From NCBI RefSeq assembly GCF_018732085.1, contig NZ_CP076103.1:186001-250000 (forward strand): 64,000 nt of DNA, given 5' to 3'. The position numbers and the translations under genes were made by a program. The stretch comes from Lysobacter capsici. GTDB lineage: Bacteria; Pseudomonadota; Gammaproteobacteria; Xanthomonadales; Xanthomonadaceae. Below the pieces are notes generated by a model, which was not told where the DNA came from, did not search any database, and was given only the letters and a program-made list of their open reading frames with translations. Below are positions 1 to 8,998 of the stretch, one piece after another; the stretch's first letter is position 1, and the number at the start of each line of letters is the position of its first letter.

Positions 1-237
1 CGGATGGGCAATACCGCCTTGCATCAGGCGGCCAAGCTCAATGCGTCGGGGCAGGTGTTGGCGTTGTTGAAGGCCGGCGCGAATCCGAATGCGCGCAATC
101 TGCGCGGGGCGAGTTTCCAGACGTTCTTGTTCAAGTTGCCGGACGACAAGCTCAACCCGCAGGCGCGGGCCGAGCGCGAGGCGGTGGTGGCTTGGTTGAG
201 GGCGCATGACATTGGGGTGGAAGACGCTGCGCGGTGA
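1..237 (+). CDS. Ankyrin-repeat protein, C-terminal fragment (5' end outside window)
   Basis: The reading frame is open from the first base and stops at TGA 235-237, so this is the last 78 codons of a longer gene. An ankyrin signature is visible (GNTALHQAAKLN, then ALLKAGANPNARN), followed by a charged C-terminal helix. The fragment aligns along its whole length with the C-terminus of the protein at 3417-4190; both carry GASFQ and an REAV..WLR.H..I.VEDA tail. The two are therefore paralogues flanking the lipase gene. Ankyrin repeats bind proteins. An inhibitor or immunity role toward the lipase is inferred from context only. Confidence 0.8.
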   Translation, partial: RMGNTALHQAAKLNASGQVLALLKAGANPNARNLRGASFQTFLFKLPDDKLNPQARAEREAVVAWLRAHDIGVEDAAR

Positions 238-317
238 GTGCTTTGACGGCGCTACGCTCATTCTCGTAGCCGCTGCCGCTATCTCGCCGTTTCCCTATGC
301 TCTGGCTTGAGTCTGAA

Positions 318-873
318 GCCGCGCAGTTCATCCAGCGCTGCGGCGCCTGTAACTTGCGTTAGCAAACGCACACCCGGAGGGCGGCGTGCAGGATGCACGC
401 CGTGCGCCACCGGGACATGGATGTCCCGTGTGGCGCATGCCTGCGTCTGCACCGATCGTGCGGGCTCTTGATTCAAGAAAAAGCGTTTTTCTTTGGTTAC
501 CTTTCTTTTGTCGCTTTAGACAAAAGAAAGTGACCCGCCGCTTCAGCGGCGGAAGCCTTTGACTTTGCTTGCAGCTTTGAAGGCTTCAAAGCTTTGAAGC
601 TCCAGAGCTTATGAGGCCGAAGGCAAGATCAACGGCTTTCGTCCGCAAGCGGCCGAGTTACTTTCTTTTGTCAAAAGCGACAAAAGAAAGGTAACCAAAG
701 AAAAACGCTTTTTTGTGAATCAAGAGCCCGCGCGTGCGGAGCAGACGCAGGCATGCGCCACACGGGACATCCTGTCCCGGTGGCGCACGGCGCACATCCA
801 TGTGCGCCGCCCTCCGGGTGTGCTTTTGCTAACGCTAGTTACAGGCTACGCAGCGCTGGATGAGCTGCGCGAC
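318..873. repeat. Large imperfect inverted repeat (two arms of about 215 bp, about 123 bp centre)
   Basis: Bases 318-533 are an imperfect reverse complement of 657-873. Each arm contains a smaller self-complementary hairpin, CTTTCTTTTGTC/GACAAAAGAAAG, at 501-530 and 661-690. Each arm also has the same short open frame beginning MNQEPAR, read outward. These frames appear because the arms are copies and are probably not genes. The 238-1210 gap holds no convincing coding sequence apart from this element and the A/T-rich heptamer tract to its right. Confidence 0.8.
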
Positions 874-913
874 TTCAGGCTTGCTTGGTCTTTGTGGGGG
901 CTGCGAGCACAAG

Positions 914-990
914 CAAATCCCCCGCGCCGCTGGATTGACTTGGCTTCGTGCCGACGCAGGGCGCGCGCCCCCTTTTTCAAAGTGGGCGAT
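914..990. repeat. R1 interspersed repeat (AAATCCCCC ... CCCCCTTTTTCAAAG)
   Basis: This is one copy of an intergenic element that recurs at 4203-4503, 18603-18785, 20746-20944 and 52438-52567. It starts with GCAAATCCCCC and ends with GCCCCCTTTTTCAAAG. Other copies occur as inverted pairs, but this one has no clear partner. No coding function is suggested. Confidence 0.65.
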
Positions 991-1058
991 GACCTGCGCT
1001 TGCCTTCGCCTTCGTACCCGAGTCCATCCCGAGCGAGCCACGGGCCGCGAGCCCAGAG

Positions 1059-1117
1059 CCCTAATCCCCAATCCCCAATCTCTAATCCCGAATCCCTAAT
1101 CCCTAATCCCTAATCCC
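1059..1117. repeat. Degenerate CCCTAAT/CCCCAAT heptamer tandem repeat
   Basis: About eight copies of a 7-base unit, CCCTAAT with CCCCAAT and CCCGAAT variants, lie between the large inverted repeat and the lipase promoter region. Related GGGAATC tracts occur at 28949-28980 and 53737-53855. The tract resembles the short heptamer arrays often seen between xanthomonad genes. Confidence 0.7.
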
Positions 1118-1210
1118 CGCCCCTAGGGCAAACCCTAGCTCGGGCACCCACCAGCTGTTTCCAGACATCCGCCCCCCATACGCTACCGTCAAGCACAGGA
1201 GACGGCACCG

Positions 1211-2722
1211 ATGAGCTGGAGCGATTTCACCAACCCCGTACTGCGTTTCGCGCAACTGCCCAGCGTCATCGACAACCTGCTGCACGCACCGCAGCAACCG
1301 GTCGTGCCGCCGCCCGTGGTCGCGCCGCCGGTCACGGTCGCCGCGCCAGTGGAACTGCCGTATTCGCCGCACGTGCCGGTGCCGGCGCAGGTCAAGCCCG
1401 AGCAGCCCTTCAGCGAGCAGCTCGCCGGCCAGCAGCCGCAGAAAGAGATCGACACCGCGCTGGCCGAGCTGTCCAGCGACGTGTACGAAACCACCAACAC
1501 CGGCGCGGCCGGATGGACCCGGCTCACGCCCGATCAGCTGACCAGCCTCAAGGGCCCGGACGGCAAGCCCGCGGGTATCGACCCGGCGAGTCTCGATGTC
1601 GACAGCAGCGGCTTCCGCGCCGCGGTCTACACCAACGGCGACGGCCAGTACGTGGTCGCGTTCGCCGGCACCAACGGCTTCAATCCGATCGGCGACGGCG
1701 ACCTGGTCAACGACGCCGGCCAGGGTCTGGGCTTCAACACCAGCCAGTACAAGCAGGCGGTGGCGCTGGCCAAGGAAGCCGAGGCCGCGTTCGGCGACAA
1801 CGTGGTGTTCACCGGCCACTCGCTCGGCGGCGGCCTGGCCTCGACCGCCGCGCTCGCCACCGGCAACACCGCGGTGACCTTCAACGCCGCCGGCCTGAGC
1901 AACGACACCTTGCGCGACCTGGGCTTCACCCCGCACGAGGCGCGCGAGCAGGCCGCCGACGGCCAGATCCGCCGCTACAACGTCGACGGCGATCCGCTGA
2001 CCGGCGCGCAGCAGGGCGTGGAACTGATCAACGGCCTGCCCGACGCGGTCGGCTATGAACTCAACCTCGCCCATCCCGGCGGCTGGGCCAATCCGGCCAC
2101 CGCGCACGGCACCGACACCGTGATCGAGGCGATGAAGACCCAGACCCCGACGCCGACGCCGAGCATCGAAGGCGATGAGCTGGGCCTGCTCGACCGCGCC
2201 GCCGAGGACCTGTCGGAAACCGGCATCGATCTGCTCGGCGACGGTCTGCAGGAAGTGGTCGATCTCGGCGTGGATGCGTTCAATGTCGGCTACGACTTCG
2301 GCGGCGATCTCGATGGCGTGATCAACAACGAATACGCCAACGGCCGCTATGTCGACGGCACCTTCAAGCTCGCCGGCGATGTCACCGAGGGTGTGGTGAA
2401 TCTGGCCGGCGATGTCGTCGACGGTGCGTTCAACCTGGCCGGCGACACCTTCCAGGGCGCCGGCGAACTGACCGGCGGGCTGATCCGCGATGTCGGCGAA
2501 TACGTCGGCCTGGACGGCGCGGGCAACACCGTCGCCGGTTGGGTCGAGGACGGCGGCGAATGGCTCGGCGCGCGCACCGACGACCTGGGCAACCTGGCCG
2601 AAACCGCGATCGACGGGCTCGGCACCGCTGCCGAGGCCACGTTGGACTTCGCCGGCGACGTAGCCGAAGGTACGGTCAACGTGGTCAAGGATGTCGGCAG
2701 CTTCCTCAATCCGTTCGATTGA
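1211..2722 (+). CDS. Class-3 (Mbeg1/DUF2974-like) lipase with long repetitive C-terminal region
   Basis: The 503-residue protein has an alpha/beta-hydrolase core at about residues 80-300. The nucleophile elbow is TGHSLGG with Ser204, and YVVAFAGTNG lies upstream as in class-3 lipases. Asp and His candidates are in YNVDGDPLT and LAHPGG. Residues 28-65 are a Pro/Val-rich linker. There is no Sec signal peptide. From about residue 330 the tail repeats an LAGDV..GA.NLAGD pattern of amphipathic segments, unlike a metabolic lipase. AGGAG lies 9 bases before the ATG. It probably hydrolyses acyl esters or phospholipids. The two ankyrin neighbours suggest an antibacterial or secreted effector, but no PAAR, VgrG or XVIPCD-like motif was seen, so the export route is unknown. 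Confidence 0.75.
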   Translation: MSWSDFTNPVLRFAQLPSVIDNLLHAPQQPVVPPPVVAPPVTVAAPVELPYSPHVPVPAQVKPEQPFSEQLAGQQPQKEIDTALAELSSDVYETTNTGAAGWTRLTPDQLTSLKGPDGKPAGIDPASLDVDSSGFRAAVYTNGDGQYVVAFAGTNGFNPIGDGDLVNDAGQGLGFNTSQYKQAVALAKEAEAAFGDNVVFTGHSLGGGLASTAALATGNTAVTFNAAGLSNDTLRDLGFTPHEAREQAADGQIRRYNVDGDPLTGAQQGVELINGLPDAVGYELNLAHPGGWANPATAHGTDTVIEAMKTQTPTPTPSIEGDELGLLDRAAEDLSETGIDLLGDGLQEVVDLGVDAFNVGYDFGGDLDGVINNEYANGRYVDGTFKLAGDVTEGVVNLAGDVVDGAFNLAGDTFQGAGELTGGLIRDVGEYVGLDGAGNTVAGWVEDGGEWLGARTDDLGNLAETAIDGLGTAAEATLDFAGDVAEGTVNVVKDVGSFLNPFD

Positions 2723-2937
2723 GCCGGTTCGATTGAGTCGGCGTTGAGCTTAGGTTCGACGCCGGATCCAGATTCAACGTTGAGTTCAAGTCGTGACGGC
2801 GCCGTGGCTCACGGCGCCGGATGATCGGGGCGCGTGCGTCGAGCGCGCTTGGGTTGAGCAGGCGATTCATCCGCTTTTACTGGGAAGCGCGATGGACGCG
2901 AGAAGGAAGAGCCTTGCTTCGCAAGCGTATCGTCCGA

Positions 2938-2969
2938 CCGCCACCGCCACCGCCACCGCCACCGCCAAC
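2938..2969. repeat. CCACCG hexanucleotide tandem repeat
   Basis: About five consecutive CCACCG units lie in the 2723-3416 gap. The frame through them would give polyproline or Thr-Ala runs, but no start or gene supports translation. The rest of this gap holds the two REP-like palindromes described separately and nothing else recognisable. Confidence 0.7.
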
Positions 2970-3082
2970 CGCTTTCAATGCCCGGCGTCAGGCCGCGCAA
3001 CGCAAAGCGGTTTTGCGATAGCTGTTCGGGGTACCTGCGCTTCGCGATGGCTGTGGCCTATGAAGCATGTGCGAACTCCAAG

Positions 3083-3240
3083 CCGTCATCCCCGCGAAGG
3101 CGGGGATCCAGGGCTCCATCGCGACGAAACATTCCGCACGAGTCGCTTTCGCGTTTCACACCGCGTCGCCATCACACGGCAACGTTCCCAGCTGCCGGTC
3201 CTGTCTCTCCAAGCCGTCATCCCCGCGAACGCGGGGATCC
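3083..3240. repeat. Pair of REP-like palindromes (CGTCATCCCCGCGAA)
   Basis: Two copies of a hairpin, CGTCATCCCCGCGAA(G/C)GCGGGGATCC, lie in direct orientation at about 3083-3112 and 3211-3240. Each folds as CCCCGC/GCGGGG. A related ATTCCCGCGAACGCGGGAAT form is found at 40967-41050. These are mobile-palindrome type intergenic repeats with no coding content. Confidence 0.75.
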
Positions 3241-3416
3241 GGTGCTTCGACGCGAAAAGCCGCCTCCCGCCGCCATTCCCCATCCACCCGAACAGGCAGT
3301 CGGATCTTCGCCATCTGCACGCGCGGCCCATCTCCCGCCGAAAGCCGCGACCGTTTCGCATCCCCCTTCCCGGCGCTGCGCTAGGATCCAGCGATGCCGA
3401 CTCCGAAGGCGCCCGC

Positions 3417-4190
3417 ATGACCCCGAGCCTCGTCCAGCCGCATCGCACCACCTCGCGCGTGATGGCCGCCGCCGTCTTGCTTATGCTGTCGGTCTGCACG
3501 GCGTGTGCAGGCCCCGGGAACCGATCGATGCAAGCCAGCGAAGCCTTCACCGATGTGCGTACCGCCGAACTGGCGCAGGCCGCCGCCGACGGCGATGCCG
3601 CGCGCGTGCGCGAACTCGCCGTGGCCGGCGCCAATCCCAACGAGCGCGGCGCCAAGGGCGTCACGCCGTTGCAGTGGGCGCTGTACCACCACAGCACCGA
3701 TGGCATGAAGGCCTTGCTCGCCGCGGGCGCCGATCCGGCCCAGGGCAGCGACGACGGCATGACCGTCGTGCATCTGGCGGCGATGGCCGATCACCCGCGT
3801 TACCTGCGCGTGCTGCTCGATCATGGCGTGAGTCCCGATACGCCGAACACGGTCACCCAGGCGACGCCGCTGGCGGCGGCACTGATGGGCGAGCGCGCGG
3901 ATAATTTCGAGGCCTTGTTGAAGGCCGGCGCGAAGCCCGACCTGCCCGACCGCATGGGCAACACGCCGTTGCATCAGGCGGCCAAGGTCAACGAATTCGG
4001 CCATGCGCTGGAGTTGTTGCAGGCCGGCGCCAGTCCGAACACGCGCAATGTGCAGGGCGCGAGCTTCCAGCGTTTCATGTTCATGACCCCGGAGAAGATC
4101 CTCAACGCGCAGACCCGTCGCGATCGCGAGGCGGTGATCGAGTGGCTGCGCGAGCATCAGATTGCGATTGAGGATGCGCAGGCCAAGTGA
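3417..4190 (+). CDS. Ankyrin-repeat lipoprotein or secreted protein
   Basis: This is a 257-residue protein. The frame is open far upstream, but coding character starts at the ATG at 3417. A hydrophobic leader (MAAAVLLMLSVCTACAG) follows a short basic N-region. Cys27 or Cys30 could be the lipidation site, though neither lipobox is perfect. Four to five ankyrin repeats cover about residues 45-200 (for example GVTPLQWALYHHSTDGMKALLAAGADP and GNTPLHQAAKV). The charged C-terminal helix matches the fragment at 1-237. A periplasmic ankyrin protein beside a lipase fits an immunity or chaperone role, which is inference. It could equally be a generic periplasmic ankyrin protein of the AnkB type. Confidence 0.75.
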   Translation: MTPSLVQPHRTTSRVMAAAVLLMLSVCTACAGPGNRSMQASEAFTDVRTAELAQAAADGDAARVRELAVAGANPNERGAKGVTPLQWALYHHSTDGMKALLAAGADPAQGSDDGMTVVHLAAMADHPRYLRVLLDHGVSPDTPNTVTQATPLAAALMGERADNFEALLKAGAKPDLPDRMGNTPLHQAAKVNEFGHALELLQAGASPNTRNVQGASFQRFMFMTPEKILNAQTRRDREAVIEWLREHQIAIEDAQAK

Positions 4191-4202
4191 GGGCGTGCGC
4201 TG

Positions 4203-4503
4203 GAAGCAAAAGCAAATCCCCCGGCGCAGCTGGATCGTCGCTTGGATCTTGGTGGCGCAGGCGCCAGCCCCCTTTTTCAAAGTGGGCTAATTGTCGCGGT
4301 GGGTTTTTCGAGGCGGCAGCGATGTTTCGCTCTTGCCGAAACCCGGCTGCATAAGCGACGAATCTTTTGTTCGTTCGAACTTGCCTCAGCGATATGCCGG
4401 ATGTTTCCAACGCAATGCTTGGACATCCGACGAAACACCCCGCCACCGCATCGCGGTCCCCCTCTTTGACAAAGAGGGGCTAGGGGAGATTTGCTCTTCG
4501 CCC
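4203..4503. repeat. R1 repeat, inverted pair filling the 4191-4577 gap
   Basis: AGCAAATCCCCC begins at about 4203 and a CCCCCTTTTTCAAAG end lies near 4270. The reverse-oriented copy (CCCCCTCTTTGACAAAGAGGGG ... GATTTGCTC) occupies about 4455-4503. This convergent gap, between the ankyrin gene and the hybrid kinase, contains nothing else recognisable. Confidence 0.65.
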
Positions 4504-4577
4504 GCCAAGCCAACCTCAATCACTTGCGTCAAAAAACAACCGTCGCGGCAATCATTGTCAAACGGCGACCGCCGCAA

Positions 4578-7544
4578 CTACCGCGGCAATCGCCGCAACC
4601 GCTCCACCGCCGTTTCCACATCGCTGAGCAGCGGCAACGCCAGGGTCCAGTCCTGCGCGCGCGCCGCCTGCTCCAGGGCATCGGCGGCTTCGCTCAATTC
4701 GACCGCGCCGACCAGTTGCGCCGCGCCGCGGATGCGATGGGCGCAATGTTGCAGCACGCTCAGATCGCCGTCGCGATGCGCGCGGTGCAGGTCGGCCAGG
4801 TCCTGCGCGGTCGCGGCGAGGAAATCGTCGAGCACCTCGCCCGCCCCGCTGTCGCTGTCGTCGAGCAGGCGCCGCAGCACCGCGACATCGAGCACGCGCA
4901 TACGGTCGTGGCCTTCGAGCAGGTCCGGCGGCGGCGGTTCGCTCGGCGCGGTGTGCGGCAGCCACTGGCGCAGGCTCGCGGCCAGGCGCGCGACCGCGAT
5001 CGGTTTGATCAGGCAGTCGTCCATGCCCGCGGCCAGGCAGGCTTCGGCCTCGCCTTTCAAGGCCGAAGCGGTCAGCGCCAGGATCGGCGTGCGGCGCGGG
5101 TCGCCGCGGCCGATGCCGGCGCGCGCTTCTTCCTCGCGCAGCGCGCGCGCCAGGCCGTAGCCGTCGAGCCCGGGCATATGCACGTCCGACAACAGCAGCG
5201 CGTAACGGCCGCTGCGCCAGCGTTGCAGGCCTTCTTCGCCGCTGGCGACCGCTTCGCAGGCGTAGCCGGCCAGCGCGAGCTGGCGCGCGATCACCAGGCG
5301 GTTGGTCGGATGATCGTCGATCAGCAGGATCAGGCTGCGTTCGCGTTCGGCGGTGGCCAAGTCGGGCAACGGTCGCGGCACCAGGGCCAGATTCGTCGGT
5401 AACGCCGTCGGCGCGGCGTTCAACTCGGCCTGCGATGCGCGCGCCAGGGCCACGCGCAGGCGCAAGGTGGTGCCGATGCCCGGTTCGCTGTGCAGGCTGA
5501 TCTGGCCGCCCATCAACTCGGCCAGGCGCTTGCAGATCGCCAGGCCCAGGCCGGTGCCGCCGTAGCGGCGGGTGGTGTCGCCGTCGGCCTGATTGAACGG
5601 TTCGAACAGGCGCTGCTGCTGTTCGGCGCTGATGCCGATGCCGGTGTCGGTGACGCGCAGGCACAGCAGGTCGCGGGCGGGCTGGACGGCTTGGTCCGAC
5701 GCGGACTTGGCTGGCGAAGCGGAGGTCGAATCGCTTGCGCCGGCATCCGTCGACTCCGCGATGGCCGCATCGTCGCCGCCCGCCTGCGGATTCGAGACCT
5801 CTCGCCCTTCGTACTCCAGCGCGACCTGAATCATGCCGCGCTCGGTGAACTTGACCGCGTTGGACAGGAAGTTGCCGACGATCTGGCGCAGCCGCAGCGC
5901 ATCGGCGTGATGCGCCGGCGCGATCCGCTCATCGATGTGGCAACTGAGCTGCACGCCGCGGCTGGAGGCCGCGCCGAGGAAGCCCGCGACCGTGGCGCGC
6001 AGCAGCGCCGGCAGGCTGACCGCGTCGGTCGCCAGTTCCAGCCGGCCGGCTTCGATCTTCGAGAAATCCAGGATGTCGCCGATGATCTGCAACAGCGATT
6101 GCGAGGAATGCTGGATCACCTCCAGCGCATGCCGCTGCTCGGCGTCGAGCCGCGAATGCGACAACACTTCGATCATCCCGGTCACGCCGATCATCGGCGT
6201 GCGGATCTCGTGGCTCATCGCCGCCAGGAACGAGGACTTGGCCCGGTTGGCGTCCTGCGCGCGCGCTTCGCTGGCGCGCAGCGCGCGTTCCAGGCGCTTG
6301 AGCGCGCTCAGGTCGGCGGCGACCACCAGCAGGCCCGGCGCGTCGTCCTCGCCCTCGCGCGTGAGCGAGACCGCGACCAGCGCGGGCACCCAGGTACCGT
6401 TGCGATGGCGCAGGCGGGTTTCGCGCGGCGCGGCGTTGCCGCGCGCGAGTTCGCGCAGCGCGGTCCAGTCGGCGAATACCGGTTGTTCGAGTTGCGTGCT
6501 CAGCTCGGCGGCCAGGGTCTTCAGCGCGCGCGGTTCGAACACCGCCTGCAGCGACTCGCGTCCGACCAGATCGGCCTCGCGCACGCCGAGCAGGCGTTCG
6601 GCGAAGGGATTGACCAGGGTGAAGCGGCCGTCGCCGTCGACCGCCAGGATCGCGGTCTGCGCCGAATCCAGCAGCGAGGCCTGGAAGCGTTCGCGGCGTT
6701 CGAGTTCGGCGCGGGTGCGTTCGTTGCGGATCAGCTGGCCGGTCAGTTCGGTCTCGAAGCCGAGCACGTCGCGGCGCATGTCGATGAAGGCCTGCATCAC
6801 CGCGCCCAGTTCGCCCGACGGCAGCTCGCCGGGTTCGGCGGTGTAGTCGTGTTCGCGCATGCGCCGCGCCAGCCAGGTCAGCCGGTCGATGCCGCGCGAG
6901 GCGTTGCGCAGCACGCGCCGGCCGATCAGCGCGGCGAGTCCGAGCGCCAGCAGCGAGACCACGATCCGCAGCAGGCTCACTTGTTCGCTGCGCACCAGGT
7001 CGGCGCGCACCACCGCGTCGGTCTGGCTCAGTTCCAGGTCCGACAGGATCTGCAGGCGCTGGGTCAGCGGATCGATCGCCGGGTACAGGCGGGTGTCGGC
7101 GAAGCGGCCGAGCGCGAGCAGGTCGCGGTGGCGCAGGATCGTGCGCAGCTCGGCCGCGGCGGCATCGGCGGTGTGGCGGGCCAGCGAGGCGGCGTGCAAC
7201 TGTTCGGTTTCCTGCGCGCTGTGCGGCAGGGTCTGCAGCCGCAGCCAGGCCTGGTCGATGCGGCGCTGCGCGCCTTCGACCCGGGCCAGCCCCTCGTCCC
7301 AGCCGACCAGGTCGTTGCGCACGCGGAAGGTGGTATCGACCACGTCCAGGCCGTAGCCGTCGGAAATGGTCTTGATCAGGCGCAGGCCGAGCAGGGCGTC
7401 GTCCTGCAAGGTCTGCAGGGTGCGGCGCGCGCGCTGCTGTTCGATTTCGTCGATCAGCAGCACGCTGGCGCCGGCCAGCAGGAACAGCGCGAACAGGCCC
7501 CACAGCTGGTGGCGGATGCTGAAACGATCGAGCCAGGCGAACAC
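4578..7544 (-). CDS. Hybrid sensor histidine kinase (TM-PAS-HisKA-HATPase-REC-HPt)
   Basis: This 988-residue inner-membrane sensor has TM1 at about 13-32, a periplasmic helical domain at about 35-190, and TM2 at about 192-212. A PAS domain follows at about 285-415. The dimerisation domain has phospho-acceptor His445 (MSHEIRTP). The ATPase has N-box GNFLSNAVKFTE, G1 DTGIGIS and G2 GGTGLGLAI. The receiver has Asp787 and Lys847, and the C-terminal HPt has His936 (CAHRIRGAA). The domain order is that of BvgS/EvgS/ArcB-type phosphorelays. A low-complexity insert of about 45 residues (581-625) sits inside the ATPase domain. It starts 6 bases after the stop of the REC-EAL gene, so the HPt may feed that receiver. 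The stimulus is unknown. Confidence 0.9.
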   Translation of the reverse strand: MFAWLDRFSIRHQLWGLFALFLLAGASVLLIDEIEQQRARRTLQTLQDDALLGLRLIKTISDGYGLDVVDTTFRVRNDLVGWDEGLARVEGAQRRIDQAWLRLQTLPHSAQETEQLHAASLARHTADAAAAELRTILRHRDLLALGRFADTRLYPAIDPLTQRLQILSDLELSQTDAVVRADLVRSEQVSLLRIVVSLLALGLAALIGRRVLRNASRGIDRLTWLARRMREHDYTAEPGELPSGELGAVMQAFIDMRRDVLGFETELTGQLIRNERTRAELERRERFQASLLDSAQTAILAVDGDGRFTLVNPFAERLLGVREADLVGRESLQAVFEPRALKTLAAELSTQLEQPVFADWTALRELARGNAAPRETRLRHRNGTWVPALVAVSLTREGEDDAPGLLVVAADLSALKRLERALRASEARAQDANRAKSSFLAAMSHEIRTPMIGVTGMIEVLSHSRLDAEQRHALEVIQHSSQSLLQIIGDILDFSKIEAGRLELATDAVSLPALLRATVAGFLGAASSRGVQLSCHIDERIAPAHHADALRLRQIVGNFLSNAVKFTERGMIQVALEYEGREVSNPQAGGDDAAIAESTDAGASDSTSASPAKSASDQAVQPARDLLCLRVTDTGIGISAEQQQRLFEPFNQADGDTTRRYGGTGLGLAICKRLAELMGGQISLHSEPGIGTTLRLRVALARASQAELNAAPTALPTNLALVPRPLPDLATAERERSLILLIDDHPTNRLVIARQLALAGYACEAVASGEEGLQRWRSGRYALLLSDVHMPGLDGYGLARALREEEARAGIGRGDPRRTPILALTASALKGEAEACLAAGMDDCLIKPIAVARLAASLRQWLPHTAPSEPPPPDLLEGHDRMRVLDVAVLRRLLDDSDSGAGEVLDDFLAATAQDLADLHRAHRDGDLSVLQHCAHRIRGAAQLVGAVELSEAADALEQAARAQDWTLALPLLSDVETAVERLRRLPR

Positions 7545-7550
7545 GGCGGC

Positions 7551-8747
7551 TCAGTGCTCGGGCCGGCGCCAGCGGCTGAGCATGGCCGGCAGTTCCTCGC
7601 CAGGCACGGCGTCGCCGATCAGCCGGCCCTGCGCGGTGGTGCAGCCCAGTTCGGCCAGCATCTGCCAGTCCTCGATGGTTTCCACGCCTTCGGCGACCGC
7701 GTCCAGGCCGAGCTTGCGCGCCAGGTCCAGGCTGGCCTCGACCACCGCGCGCTTGCGCGGCTGCTGGCTGGCGCCGGCGACGAATTCCTGGTCGATCTTC
7801 AATTCGGTGAACGGCACCTGCGACAGCTGCGACAGCGACGACCAGCCGGTGCCGAAATCGTCGATCGACAGGCCGAAGCCCTTCAGCCGCAGTCGCGCCA
7901 GCACCGCCAGCCCGCGCGCGGCGTCGGCCATCAGCGAGCTTTCGGTGAGTTCGAGCACGATCTCGGCCGGGTCGACCCCGGCCTCGCGCACGATGCGCTG
8001 GTAACGGTCGGCGGCGCCGGTGTCGTCCAGGGTCGAGGCCGACACGTTCACCGACAGCTTCAGGCGCAGGCCGGCGCGGTCCCAGTCGCGCTTCCAGCGG
8101 CAGGCCTGGGCGAGCATGCGTTCGGTCAGTTCGTCGAGCAGGTCCTCGCGTTCGAGCACCGGCACGAAATGCTGCGGCAGGATCACCCGGCCGTCGCCGC
8201 GGCGCCAGCGCGCGAGCGCTTCGACCCCGATCACCCGGCCGTTGCTCAGTTCCACCTGCGGCTGGAACCACGGGACGATTTCGCCGCTGGCCAGGGCGGC
8301 GCGGACGGCGCCGGGGAGGATTTCGCCGGGGTGCGGGGGGTCTACGTCGGCCTTGGTTTCTCGCAGGCTGGTCAGGGCATTGGACAGTTTGGCTTTGGTC
8401 AGCGGCTTGGCCACCGCGTCGAGCACGCGCAGGCCGCAGGCGCGGGCCATGGTCTGCACGGTGTGCAGCAGCGCCGCGTCGAGCGCGCTGACCACCAGCA
8501 CCGCGCGGGCCAGATGGCGCTGGGCGAGGTGGTCGATGAATTCGATTCCGTCCATGCCCGGCATGTCCAGGTCGACCATGACCACGTCCGGCGGTTGCGC
8601 CATCGTCTCCAGCAGGCGCAGCGCGCTGGCGCCGTCGGCGGCCTCGAAGGCGCGGGTGACGCCCAGTTCCGACAGCAGGCGCAGCGCCATGCGGCGCTGG
8701 AAGCCGTGGTCTTCGACCACCAGGACGCTCAGTGCCGATATGGACAT
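7551..8747 (-). CDS. Response regulator with EAL c-di-GMP phosphodiesterase domain
   Basis: This is a 398-residue protein. The ATG at 8747 was chosen because GGGGAA lies 6 bases upstream; an in-frame ATG at 8771 has no such site. The receiver spans residues 5-125 with phospho-acceptor Asp59 (MVDLDMPGMDG). The EAL domain spans about 145-395 and keeps the catalytic motifs: VEALARW, NVSAS, LELTES, IDDFGTG, LKID and VAEGVET. This indicates active hydrolysis of c-di-GMP. No DNA-binding domain is present. It is the first gene of a two-gene operon with the hybrid kinase downstream, so phosphorelay control of c-di-GMP is the likely circuit. Confidence 0.9.
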   Translation of the reverse strand: MSISALSVLVVEDHGFQRRMALRLLSELGVTRAFEAADGASALRLLETMAQPPDVVMVDLDMPGMDGIEFIDHLAQRHLARAVLVVSALDAALLHTVQTMARACGLRVLDAVAKPLTKAKLSNALTSLRETKADVDPPHPGEILPGAVRAALASGEIVPWFQPQVELSNGRVIGVEALARWRRGDGRVILPQHFVPVLEREDLLDELTERMLAQACRWKRDWDRAGLRLKLSVNVSASTLDDTGAADRYQRIVREAGVDPAEIVLELTESSLMADAARGLAVLARLRLKGFGLSIDDFGTGWSSLSQLSQVPFTELKIDQEFVAGASQQPRKRAVVEASLDLARKLGLDAVAEGVETIEDWQMLAELGCTTAQGRLIGDAVPGEELPAMLSRWRRPEH

Positions 8748-8998
8748 CAGTTCCCCGGCCGCGCTGCGCAACGACAGGCCGAACGCATCGGCCGCGTACG
8801 GCGACTTTAGCCGTGTAGGGAGTTCAACGGGAACAAGCGCGACAAGCGGCCGGTGCGACGCGCGGCCGGCGTGATCGGCGGCCGGCGACGGATCGGCCGC
8901 CGGTCACGCTCTCGGAGCGGGTGTGCGGCGTCCGCGCATGGGCGGATGCCGCGGCGAGGCACACCTTGCGTGTGCCTGCGCGATTCACATGCGCGCGC

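Noticed and set aside
279..1113. Two short open frames starting MNQEPAR on opposite strands
   Set aside because: They are mirror copies within the arms of the large inverted repeat and have no ribosome-binding site or family. They were treated as repeat sequence.
5490..8810. Very long open frame (about 1100 codons) on the plus strand
   Set aside because: It is antisense to the hybrid kinase and REC-EAL genes. The minus-strand products show clear domains, while this frame is only a GC-rich shadow rich in Arg, Gln, Ala and Gly.
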